Part shown: positions 37,101 to 44,487 of the stretch, in pieces
How the letters are laid out: each line of letters starts with the position of its first letter
Position numbering within the stretch: position 1 is the first letter of the stretch
Origin: Mactromeris polynyma
Lineage: Eukaryota; Mollusca; Bivalvia; Venerida; Mactridae
Reading direction: 5' to 3'
NCBI GenBank assembly: GCA_032209605.1
Contig: JASFXZ010000001.1
Coordinates: forward strand, 3,596,001-3,660,000
DNA length: 64,000 bases
The notes under the pieces: generated by a model
Told to the model about the DNA's origin: nothing
Seen by the model: the letters and a program-made list of their open reading frames with translations, nothing else
The model's database searches: none
Translations under genes and position numbers: made by a program

Positions 37101-38270
37101 TAGGAAGTTACCCAGATGACTTATGGAAGGTCGGTGAATCTACTGAGGTGTTAACCTGGGGACAGCTTCAACCATAATAGATGGAAAAGTCACCACACGA
37201 CCCTGCCTGTTTATGTGATTTAAAGCCCCATCACAAACAGTAGTTCTATTAATCATGGCCTATAGATATATATTAATAAGATTATTCAATGTAACGGTTT
37301 GTCATATTAAAACCGTTAATTGAACTTTGCCAGCTGAATACCGTGTCTTTCTTTGAAGGTTCAGCACCGTGTCGAAGAAGGACTTTTAAACATTCAGAGT
37401 TGCCTAGAGCTGTATGTAGCACACTTGTACCATCCTACAAAAGAACAGCATAAATGAGATGTTGTGAATAAGACATCATCTTAAAAATCAGTCACCCTTA
37501 TTGTTTACTTGAAAATACAAGAAATAATAACACACACCATAAAATAAGCCCAGCAAACAAGTTACTATCACAACATTCTTCACATACTCGTACACCACTA
37601 TTCATGTCATGTTTTGGTTAAGCTTTGATGTTTAATAAATGAAGGCGTGGTCAGACTTAATTATCAATAAACTCTTTGCGCCATTATTATCTTCAACAAC
37701 TGCATTATTATCTCAAAAAATGCATACTTTAAGTTCATTCAGTAGCTGAACTTTTCCCGCTTTATTCTGCTCATTTAAGATCGTATCGAGACTGCCAGGA
37801 TCACCTTCAAGTGCTTCCAACACACTATTCATCCAAGCAGAGTCTTCAGTCTGAAAGAAATAAACAGGTATCATATTCCTGTAGGTTAACACCATGCATG
37901 ACGCTCGTCTTAATATCGTACATACGAGTACAACAACATTCTTCATCTATCCGACTGAGACCACGTGAGTTGATATTGCATAACTTGACAGTCTCGTGTC
38001 AAAGGTCTTCATAATGTACTGGTAACAAGAAACGTTGTATACATCCATGTATAATGTATTTTCAATTCACAAATGTGTCGGACACCATCAATACCGCACA
38101 TCCAGACCTGTACCTGGTCCTGTACATTGTGCTCAGTGTTCTAGTCAGCATTTCGGTCTCTAGTGTCATTAATCGTCACGAGGATAGTGTAAAACATACC
38201 TCCATAAAACCTACGTACGCTTTATCCGACAATATGTGCCTTGATTCCACACAAAGACTTTTTATAACGT
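20651..38270 (-). CDS. Ankyrin-repeat protein with tandem C-terminal death domains (19 exons, 5' end missing)
   Basis: Probably a cytosolic signalling adaptor, since death domains bind other death domains. Exons 5' to 3': 38270-38200, 37850-37728, 37434-37342, 32328-32233, 31778-31695, 31105-31023, 29933-29762, 29178-28954, 28665-28468, 28084-27823, 27333-27252, 27004-26546, 25592-25449, 25145-25072, 24377-24232, 23738-23605, 22944-22841, 22149-22001, 20851-20651. Every junction keeps phase, and the chain is open for 966 codons including TGA. Order: short helical region, about three ankyrin repeats, two beta-rich regions that might be divergent ZU5/UPA domains, an acidic Ser-rich linker with DSGIGS, a second beta-rich region, then two death domains. 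The exon at 38270 needs an upstream phase-1 exon that I could not fix. One donor (24231) is GG instead of GT. The last codons read VKQW-stop, but a GTGAGT donor overlaps, so another exon is possible. Confidence 0.7.
20740..20835. repeat. 24 bp coding repeat in the last death-domain exon
   Basis: AACTGTCTCTGACATTTGTC plus CCTC repeated about four times; on the minus strand it encodes LRDKCQRQ in frame. Confidence 0.9.
22152..22530 (+). repeat. Interspersed repeat family A, partial copy
   Basis: CCCCACACAGACAGACCTCC, AGGAATTGTCTGGCAAACC and CACAGGGGAAAGGG. It abuts the acceptor of the death-domain exon at 22149, so the edge of the element may supply part of that splice signal. Confidence 0.7.
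22841..22944 (-). CDS. Death-domain gene: linker exon between the two death domains
   Basis: Encodes YTKTNQDIKTWVTKYRTKTT then NGNVHFDFLPLKSKE, phase 2 in and phase 1 out, with acceptor TACTTTTTGCAG and donor GTAATC. Confidence 0.7.
23605..24377 (-). CDS. Death-domain gene: first death domain
   Basis: 24377-24232 reads NMFLNDDYVENELAEKIGGK, WFTFGIYLGL, ILERCKQ. 23738-23605 continues VLYCWREDQYGNGEHQRLDR. The pattern LAEKIG-x-KW, LGL, CKQVLYCWRE matches helices 2-5 of death domains. The join is forced: only phase 0 keeps the second exon open. Yet the base pair after CAG is GG (24231-24230), so the expected GTAAGA donor reads GGAAGA. Without splicing the protein would end QGRT-stop. Confidence 0.7.
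24435..24560 (+). mobile_element. tRNA-like SINE head, diverged
   Basis: GGCAAGGGGTTGTATGCCTG and CTATGGGTTCGTATTCCGC resemble tRNA halves with a damaged B box. Confidence 0.4.
25072..27333 (-). CDS. Death-domain gene: second beta-rich region
   Basis: Exons 27333-27252, 27004-26546 (459 nt, the largest), 25592-25449 and 25145-25072. The large exon has alternating hydrophobic residues (SYSFLVTVHLCLEQDYSKKC) typical of a beta fold. The donor at 25448 (GTCAAC) is weak; GTTAGT inside the exon near 25481 is another option in the same phase. The last exon has a basic KSKKSKK run just before the first death domain. Confidence 0.65.
26429..26512 (-). mobile_element. tRNA-Asp-like SINE head
   Basis: On the minus strand: AGCCCGCTCGGCTTGTTCAG, GACTGTCACCC (anticodon GTC) and GGATTCGATTTCC (B box). 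Too diverged for a working tRNA. Confidence 0.6.
27536..27592. repeat. (TG)n-rich microsatellite
   Basis: Alternating TGTGTG and TTTG runs in an intron of the death-domain gene. Confidence 0.85.
27823..29933 (-). CDS. Death-domain gene: beta-rich middle region and acidic linker
   Basis: Exons 29933-29762, 29178-28954, 28665-28468 and 28084-27823. The first reads RFNKPIGVVIDNPQEAFHIL; the second opens VEIPEGTSLISDVYQYKVDK, which faintly recalls the IPxGALPEG turn of ZU5 domains. The last begins VVEADSSDDSSDSGIGSHSD, an acidic Ser-rich stretch holding a DSGxxS motif, then a Ser/Thr/Pro-rich run and VTVTLPIPINM. Domain naming is inference; the exon frames are well supported by phase and splice sites. 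Confidence 0.7.
29275..29510 (+). repeat. Interspersed repeat family A, partial copy
   Basis: GCACAGGGGACAGG, CAGCGATTTACAGCC and TTAACAGCTAGCTAACCTCA in the same order as the other copies. Confidence 0.7.
30341..31050. repeat. Minisatellite, 42 bp x 17, carrying a 5' splice site in each unit
   Basis: Exact period: ACTTAC at 30345 to 31017 is 16 x 42. On the minus strand each unit reads ATCCAACAAGGTTATAGGGA then CAAGTAAGTG, the end of the exon at 31023 plus its donor. The long + strand frame is spurious. Confidence 0.95.
31023..31105 (-). CDS. Death-domain gene: exon between two minisatellites
   Basis: Encodes MPENVVDDLLKNERKQDYLI then IQQGYKD, starting phase 0 after CATGTCCAG and ending phase 2 at GTAAGT. 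The phase fits both neighbours (31695 and 29933). The donor is the first of 17 copies in the 42 bp array downstream; any later donor would place a TAA right after GYKDK. Confidence 0.7.
31110..31340. repeat. Minisatellite, 48 bp x 5, at the acceptor of the same exon
   Basis: Unit GACAAACTGTTAGCTCGACG plus TGAATACATTAACACATACATGATA. It begins within a few bases of the acceptor at 31106. Confidence 0.95.
31493..31640 (+). mobile_element. tRNA-like SINE head, diverged
   Basis: GGGGTAGAACGCTTGACACC resembles an A box and TATTGGGTTCAAGTAATACC a B box with arm; followed by a non-coding body. Confidence 0.45.
31695..32328 (-). CDS. Death-domain gene: two ankyrin-repeat exons
   Basis: 32328-32233 (32 codons) reads NGLQPLHVAVMEDYVEAMMI, then LCNHDADINALT. 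31778-31695 (28 codons) reads DDNKTPLQIAAAQNSTACYD, then LLHFLGAH. One ankyrin repeat per phase-0 exon, with the PLH and TPLQIAA signatures, follows the common one-repeat-one-exon pattern. Confidence 0.85.
32875..33080 (+). repeat. Interspersed repeat family A, short diverged copy
   Basis: GGAGCAAGGAATGGTCTTGC, TTTAACAGCTAGCTTACC and CATTGATTTCCATCATATA; the central part is deleted. Confidence 0.6.
33823..35415. mobile_element. 1.6 kb element with about 200 bp terminal inverted repeats and 8 bp duplication
   Basis: Left end TAGCAACGTTAAATGTCGCA, right end TGCGACATTTAACGTTGCTA; both flanked by AGTGTGTG (33815-33822 and 35416-35423). Each arm is made of 8-10 variants of TGCGACATTTAGCGTT. The inner 1.2 kb has no convincing protein; its right part holds a duplicated stretch with TTACCACGTACAACACTTAT. 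The 8 bp duplication would fit hAT- or P-type transposition (inference). Lies in a death-domain gene intron. Confidence 0.85.
35770..36265 (+). repeat. Interspersed repeat family A, nearly full copy
   Basis: Runs from TTACAGGGAACGCCAC through CACATGGGGAAAGGGG, ATACAGCGATTTATAGCC and ATTTAACAGCTAGCTAATC to CCAACATATATACATAATT. About 490 bp; the best guide to the family's full length. Confidence 0.7.
37010..37215 (+). mobile_element. tRNA-like SINE
   Basis: ATGAGAGTTCGAATCTCACC forms a T arm with B box; the body AAGTTACCCAGATGACTTAT and ACTGAGGTGTTAACCTGGGG follows. No CCA-ready acceptor stem, so a SINE is more likely than a gene. Confidence 0.5.
37342..38270 (-). CDS. Death-domain gene: first exons seen and first ankyrin repeat
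   Basis: 38270-38200 encodes DVIKSLCVESRHILSDKAYV and on, with a GTATGT donor. 37850-37728 encodes TEDSAWMNSVLEALEGDPGS and on, with acceptor TTTCTTTCAG. 37434-37342 encodes DGTSVLHTALGNSECLKVLL then RHGAEP, an ankyrin repeat in its usual form (G-T-S-x-LH, LL-x-x-GAEP). The first exon starts in phase 1; the other boundaries are phase 0. Confidence 0.75.
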
Positions 38271-39267
38271 CTAAACCAACGGGTATATTTGATAAAATGT
38301 TAGAAAAGAATGAAATTTATATTACTAAAAGCTCGCGGTTCTAAAAGTAAATGTGTTATACCACTTTTTTAAATATATCAGACAATCAATTCCTAGTTAC
38401 TGTAAAAAAGTGGCTTAAAATATAAAACGGCCAAATATTTGGATGGGAGGACATTCGGTGGGCTTTATGCGGCATGAACTCTGTGCGGTCTTACATGCAT
38501 CATGTGCGCGGCATGCTAGGAACTTCCGTGTTACATTTTGATAGGTCATAAAAAAGTTAAAACTTAATTAACAATTAATTAAAAACAGGTAAAAATGATC
38601 ATATTGCATTGAAAACCTAATACCTACATCTGTCCCGTAGCGAGTCATTCTAACTGCATATATAATTATATTACTATACGGAAAATCACAAATATTTTAT
38701 TCCTTTGGTTTTTTCAACGATTATTGTTACTTCATTATACTTATACTATCGATGTTTGTGGACCATGGTGACGCACATGTTCCATAATGTTGTATGAAAA
38801 TATACTTGTGTAGCTCCCAGTCACCTTCGTTTTAAATCGATGTTTGTTTATGAAGTTTATTATATTAGTATTAAAATTGTAACTTAAAAATTAACCAGTG
38901 ATGTATGTGACACAAGCATAAGTGACGAAATGAATTCTCTATAGGAAACATACCAATTTATTGGTGCAGTAATTTAATCACCAAAAGAAAGTGTGCACTT
39001 TTGATTTTTTGATTATTTTAATTCTACAAGGTATAAAGTTGTCAAATTTGAAACATGCGAATATCGGTCGTTACGGCTTATAGCAACAACGAAAATCAGT
39101 CAAACTGTGGCTAGTTATTACGTAATAGCCCGAATTGCGATTTTGCAGAATTTCCACGTGGAACGTGTATACACAAGTACAAGTGACCAAACTTGTTTTC
39201 TCTACATTATTCTACACATGTATAGTGTGAATATCACTGTTGATTTAGAACATTTATAGCAGAGAAT

Positions 39268-39780
39268 ATGCCACGACTATCAGAACATCAGCGTATTGAC
39301 GCCTTAATGATGCTGGTCAGAGGTGACTCAGTCGCTTCAGTTTCACGGGCACTTAACTACCATAGAAACACTATAATCAAGTTACGTGATAGGTGTATAG
39401 AAACATTATAATTAAGTTACGTGATAGGTGTATAGAAACATTATAATTAAGTTACGTGATAGGTGTATAGAAACATTATAATTAAGTTACGTGATAGGTG
39501 TATAGAAACATTATAATTAAGTTACGTGATAGGTGTATAGAAACATTATAATTAAGTTACGTGATAGGTGTATAGAAACATTATAATCAAGTTACGTGAT
39601 AGGTGTATAGAAACATTATAATTAAGTTACGTGATAGGTGTATGCTAACGGGTACTGTTGCCGACCGTCCCCAATCCGGCAGGCCACGCGTGACTGGCGT
39701 CAGACTGGACCGTCACATTGAGTTGACGCACATGAGAAGTCGGTACCAAACCGCCTCTGCTACAGAGTTATTATACGGAA
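39268..39780 (+). pseudogene. Broken Tc1-type transposase with internal 35 bp repeat expansion
   Basis: The ATG at 39268 opens MPRLSEHQRIDALMMLVRGD, continuing to NYHRNTIIKLRDR, a helix-turn-helix like those of Tc1-family transposases. After the array the homology resumes: GTVADRPQSGRPRVTG and DRHIELTHMRSRYQTAS. Between them the coding stretch has multiplied into eight 35 bp units, a net shift of frame, giving a stop after ETL. The catalytic DDE part is absent. Confidence 0.85.
39371..39645. repeat. Minisatellite, 35 bp x 8, inside the transposase remnant
   Basis: Unit AAACATTATAATTAAGTTAC plus GTGATAGGTGTATAG; derived from the transposase sequence itself. Confidence 0.95.
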
Positions 39781-40049
39781 TGGCGGTCATACCAGATATT
39801 AATGCAACATTAACATCATTTTGCAAGAAATTACAGTTAATCTACGCAATAAAACATCCCTTTGTGTATTTTTGATGTTGACCCCTACTGCATGTAGACA
39901 CGTCGTACGTTTTAACGAAATTCAAAACAATAAAATAAGCACATTGGTTAGAAGGGTAATTAAATAAACTAAAAAAGGATACCACACATGATAATATTCC
40001 ATCATTGGATTATCAGAAAATCAAAAAATAAAGAGTGCACACTTTCTTT

Positions 40050-41720
40050 TACGTTTGAGTATACATGTAGTTTATTACATTCACACTCACCATTGTGTTG
40101 TGTTTTATGAGTTGTGCTATAAATCCCAATCGTTGAAGTTGTCCGCTTCGTTCTTTTCCGATTATCAATTACTTATCCAAACACGTTAAATTGAATCCTC
40201 CATTCTATAATGTTGAAGTTTAAACCTTCCCAAGCACTTGTTTCATTTATTCATATTTACTTTCAGTTAAATATTTACCATTTAATATTTAACAACTGTC
40301 TTTCAATTAACATAATTAATTAAATAGTTTACGTACAACTTTATTCACCTCCTTTTATAAACATTGTCTTATAAACACTGATATGTTTTAAAGCTTGCCA
40401 TAACGACAACCTTTAAATCAAAAACTACTATATATTCAACCGCTTTGTTCAAAACTATTTTCTTCCGGTTTAAATAATACAATGCACCCGTAATGGATAA
40501 TTGACAGCATGTACCCGGTCGTCTATATTTCTTTGTAATTTTCCGATAACGTCTCATTTAAATTTATCCTTTAGAATTTATGCTATCTAATTGGTACGTG
40601 ATATTTAAAGTATGTCATGTTTGAAGATATATACCTAGGGTGTAGCAGTATTTCGTCGGTTTGCTGGGAGTATACGTACTTTGATATTACCCACATTTAA
40701 GACATCGGAGAGGCCACAGGACAAGTCAAGACAGCTGGCAACAACAGGCCGAAACTTGGGAGAAAATAGCATGAACACTACATAGTACGAAATAAAGTAA
40801 AAGAATTGCACAGGGGGAAGGGAAATTTAACATACGTTTAAAACACAAAAAGAAATAATAACCATCCAGCGATATAAAGCCTTGGAACTGTCAGTTCAAA
40901 TACTGTGAGTTTAAATCGATTTAACAGCTAGCTAATCTCACACTTAGTCGCTATATGGTCATTGATTTCCAACATATATACATACATTGACTAAATCGGT
41001 TATAAGTGGAGCGCAATTAGTTCCCATAGGAATATGTACGCCTAAAAAACAACATACGGTTGAGAACCGCCTTGTGCGGACAAATGTGGTTGTTACCCTC
41101 GGTTTAAGTGAATCTATTTTGGAAATGAACACACTCGTTGTTGTTGTTGTTGTCTGAGATTTATAAATGGATGTAGATTATTACATCCACACTCACAGCT
41201 GTTCTGTAATTCATGAACCGTAGAAGTTGTTTTCTTCTTCCTTTTCCGTTTATCAATTACATATCCAAACACGTTGAAATAAATCCCCCAATCTAAAATG
41301 TTGAAGTTAAAACTTTCCCAACTTTTATATTTTCTTATATTTACGTCAGATTAATATTTACCATGTTACATTGAATTATTGTTTTCTGTCAAATTTAATA
41401 ATTTAATATTTTTGATTGTACCTTTATTTACCTCTTATCTATAAACACTCCTATATGCATTGATTGATACAATGTTTGCCATAAAGATAACATTTACAAC
41501 TAACCTTTAGATCCAACAACTATATTCAAAAATATTTTCTTCAAGTTCGATAAATAAAATGTACCCATGGGTAATCGCTAAAATCGATATGAACGCACGT
41601 ACTCAATAGTTTGTATTTTTGTAGGTTTCCAATAATGTCTCATTGGAATTTATCTTTCGGAATTTGTGCTACAAATTTGTTATGTGACATTTAAAGTATG
41701 TCATTAGGCGCGTTGCGTGC
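40050..41720. repeat. Direct duplication of a roughly 550 bp segment (40050-40620 and 41140-41720)
   Basis: Both copies share, in order, ACACTCAC, CAATTAC-TATCCAAACACGTT, AATGTTGAAGTT, TATTTACCAT, AATGTCTCATT or AACGTCTCATT and TTTAAAGTATGTCAT. On the minus strand both hold a similar frame (FNVFG, then DxRKRxKxTTST) before a GTGAGT donor, with a TAA in the first copy only. May be a duplicated exon or just a repeat. Confidence 0.6.
40690..41005 (+). repeat. Interspersed repeat family A, 3' half
   Basis: CACAGGGGGAAGGG, CAGCGATATAAAGCC and TTTAACAGCTAGCTAATCTC. It separates the two copies of a duplicated segment (40050-40620 and 41140-41720). Confidence 0.7.
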
Positions 41721-42434
41721 CATACTCATTTACTCACGTGAGTAAACTTTAGAATGAAAGTTTTAAAAAATGGAAGTCTTAAAAAGAGAAAAATGCAATA
41801 AATATGTGAGCCTTAGGAGAATAAAGACACCCCACCCCTTTGCCAAATAGTTATAATATATTGCGGCATGTAATTACTAGTAAATAATCCATCACAATTC
41901 ACCATTAGTGTTTTGCACTTGATACTTGTGCTATTGTGAACTTTATAGAAAAATGTATCATTTACATGAATACACAGGACAAGTGCTCCCTACGAAACTT
42001 GAAACATAAATATGCATGATAATCATGCGTATAAATATTACGCTGGTACACTTAGATCTATGGGGAAAATAAATTCGATTTCAAAGTTTATCTTACACAG
42101 GAGCAGAGCTTTTAATACCACTATTTGTTTAAATTTGAAAATCAACTACGGTACTGACAATGTGTCAGTATTAGCCTAGGTATGTTGGATAATACAAAAC
42201 CGTACTTAGAAGTACTTAAATTTCGTTTATGATAAAACAACCAATAATCACTCACTGGGCGCATCCATATGCTCAGTAGATTGTGTATGTACGATTTAAT
42301 CATTGATGTGATGACGATGCATCTTTTGTTTTACTTTCCCAAACTTGACAATTGAATGTTTTACAGGAGATTAAGCAAAAAACAGCTAACAAAGGGGTAT
42401 TTGTTTATGATTTTGTTTGCCATTATTATAAGTT

Positions 42435-42580
42435 GCTACAGGGAACATACGTTAGAGAACAGAGGCGCAAGGAATGGCCTGGCAGACTATAAAGAATAAC
42501 TAGGACAATCAAAGAGGACAAACAGTGAATGGGGGGAAATAATGGATGGAAAAGATCACAGGACAAGTCAAGACAGCTTA
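42435..42580 (+). repeat. Interspersed repeat family A, 5' fragment
   Basis: CTACAGGGAACATACGTTAG, GCGCAAGGAATGGCCTGGC and CAGGACAAGTCAAGACAGC, matching the copies at 22300 and 40720; directly followed by a 66 bp tandem array. Confidence 0.6.
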
Positions 42581-42845
42581 TCTAGACGTCTAGAAAACGA
42601 TATGTTGTCAAGTAGACAATAAACTGAGCAGTTAGAGAGTCCTCTAATCTAGAAGTCTAGCAAACGACGTGTCGTCACCTAGACAGTAAAATATACAGTC
42701 AAAGAATACTCTAATATATAGTAGTCAAACAAACGATGCATTGTCATGTAGACAATAACATGTGCAGACAGAGATAACTCTAATATAGAAGTCAATCCAA
42801 TGAGTTGCTGTCGTACAGATAATAAAGCTATGCCAATTACCGCAT
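42581..42845. repeat. Degenerate minisatellite, about 66 bp x 4
   Basis: Units share TCTAGAAGTCTAGCAAACGA, TGTCGTCACCTAGACAGTAA and ACTCTAATA with 20-30 % divergence. Confidence 0.8.
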
Positions 42846-43104
42846 AGAAGAACTTTACAGACAGATGAAAACAAGAGATTTATATCAGATATGTGAACAC
42901 TTTATTTTATGAATAACTTGCATAAAATACAATACATATAAATGTATGACTGGTTAATTATGTAAATACAATTATAATTTTGAGACAAGCAATGGTGAAA
43001 TATTCCTAACGTATAGTCGTGATTTAAATATTTGATTCCGACGATTTAATTGATTGCAATGACGTATTGTGGTGTAGAAAATTATCATTGTTTGTTAACG
43101 ATTC

Positions 43105-43991
43105 AGGCAAGAGTCCAAAGATATCGCCTTGTTCATTAGTTACCTTAATAGTCCAAAGATATCACCTTGTTCATTAGTTACCTTAATAGTCCAAAGATAT
43201 CGCCTTGTTCATTAGTTACCTTAATGGTCCAAAGATATCGCCTTGTTCATTAGTTACCTTAATAGTCCAAAGATATCGCCTTGTTCATTTGTTACCTTAA
43301 TAGTCCAAAGATATCGCCTTGTTCATTATTTATCTTAATAGTCCAAAGATATCGCCTTGTTCATTAGTTACCTTAATAGTCCAAAGATATCGCCTTGATC
43401 ATTAGTTACCTTAATAGTCCAAAGATATCGCCTTGATCATTAGTTACCTTAATAGTCCAAAGATGTCGCCTTGTTCATTAGTTACCTTACTAGTCCAAAG
43501 ATATCGCCTTGTTCATTAGTTACCTTAATAGTCCAAAGATACCGCCTTGTTCATTTGTTACCTTAATAGTCCAAAGATATCGCCTTGTTCATTTGTTACC
43601 TTAATAGTCCAAAGATATCGCCTTGTTCATTATTTACCTTAATAGTCCAAAGATATCGCCTTGTTCATTAGTTACCTTAATAGTCCAAATATATCGCCTT
43701 GTTCATTAGTTACCTTAATAGTCCAAAGATATCGCCTTGATCATTAGTTACCTTAATAGTCCAAAGATATCGCCTTGTTCATTTGTTACCTTAATAGTCC
43801 AAAGATATCGCCTTGTTCATTAGTTACCTTAATAGTCCAAAGATATCGCCTTGTTCATAAGTTACCTTAATAGTCCAAAGATACCGCCTTGTTCATTAGT
43901 TACCTTAATAGTCCAAAGATATCGCCTTGTTCATTGGTTACCTTAATAGTCCAAAGATATCGCCTTGTTCATTAGTTACCTTAATGGTCCA
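43105..43991. repeat. Minisatellite, 38 bp x 23, with a donor-like site in each unit
   Basis: Unit AGTCCAAAGATATCGCCTTG plus TTCATTAGTTACCTTAAT; 22 x 38 separates the first and last TTACC. The minus strand reads TTAAG|GTAACT in each unit, the donor of the candidate exon at 43980. Confidence 0.95.
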
Positions 43992-44059
43992 GTTACAGTG
44001 AAACCTCCAACACTTAGCGTCTTAAAATAATAACCGTCTTTGATATCCTTTATTACCAT
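43980..44059 (-). CDS. Possible first coding exon of an unresolved - strand transcript
   Basis: An ATG at 44059 opens 26 codons (MVIKDIKDGYYFKTLSVGGF and on) ending phase 2 at TTAAG|GTAACT. It lies just 3' of the ANKRD66-like gene's end, where the death-domain gene could begin, and its donor seeds a 38 bp array. It does not join in phase to exon 38270 without a further exon, so this is only a candidate. Confidence 0.3.
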
Positions 44060-44304
44060 AGGTACTTAACTGATAGGTCAAACAACAAGCATTCAACTCA
44101 ATAATGTATTTAGATGCAAGTTATATTTTCTAATTTTGTGAATTTTTTCGTGCAAACCATAGATGTAAACTGGTACAATTCTTCAAATGAAATTCATGTT
44201 TTAAAGGAAAGCAGATCTATAGTAAGTAAGTGACATAAAACACGGAGGAAACTGATCCACTGTCTCCTCAGATATCGCATGTTCACTGGCGTTTGATATC
44301 AATG

Positions 44305-44310
44305 TTTATT
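44305..44310 (-). terminator. Poly(A) signal of the ANKRD66-like gene
   Basis: AATAAA on the minus strand about 180 nt after the TAG stop; the only full match nearby. Confidence 0.45.
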
Positions 44311-44487
44311 ACACTGTCTCATCGGGTATCAAATGCATGCTGAGGTGTGATACTAGTTCGGCATTGCAAAGTATTAAAAATAAATCAACTATACATGTAT
44401 TTCTGTGAAATGGGATGTAAGACTAGCATACAAATAACAACAATCATGAATTAATGTGACGCGGTCAAATGGATTTATCGAACGTCA

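Noticed and set aside
38054..38344. 96-codon + strand frame
   Set aside because: Antisense to a death-domain exon (38200-38270) that fits phase with its neighbour; no support of its own.
43020..43118. Minus-strand tail GDIFGLLPESLTNNDNFL and on, to a stop, as a terminal exon
   Set aside because: No acceptor with a pyrimidine tract; 36 open codons can arise by chance, and the stretch overlaps the 38 bp array.
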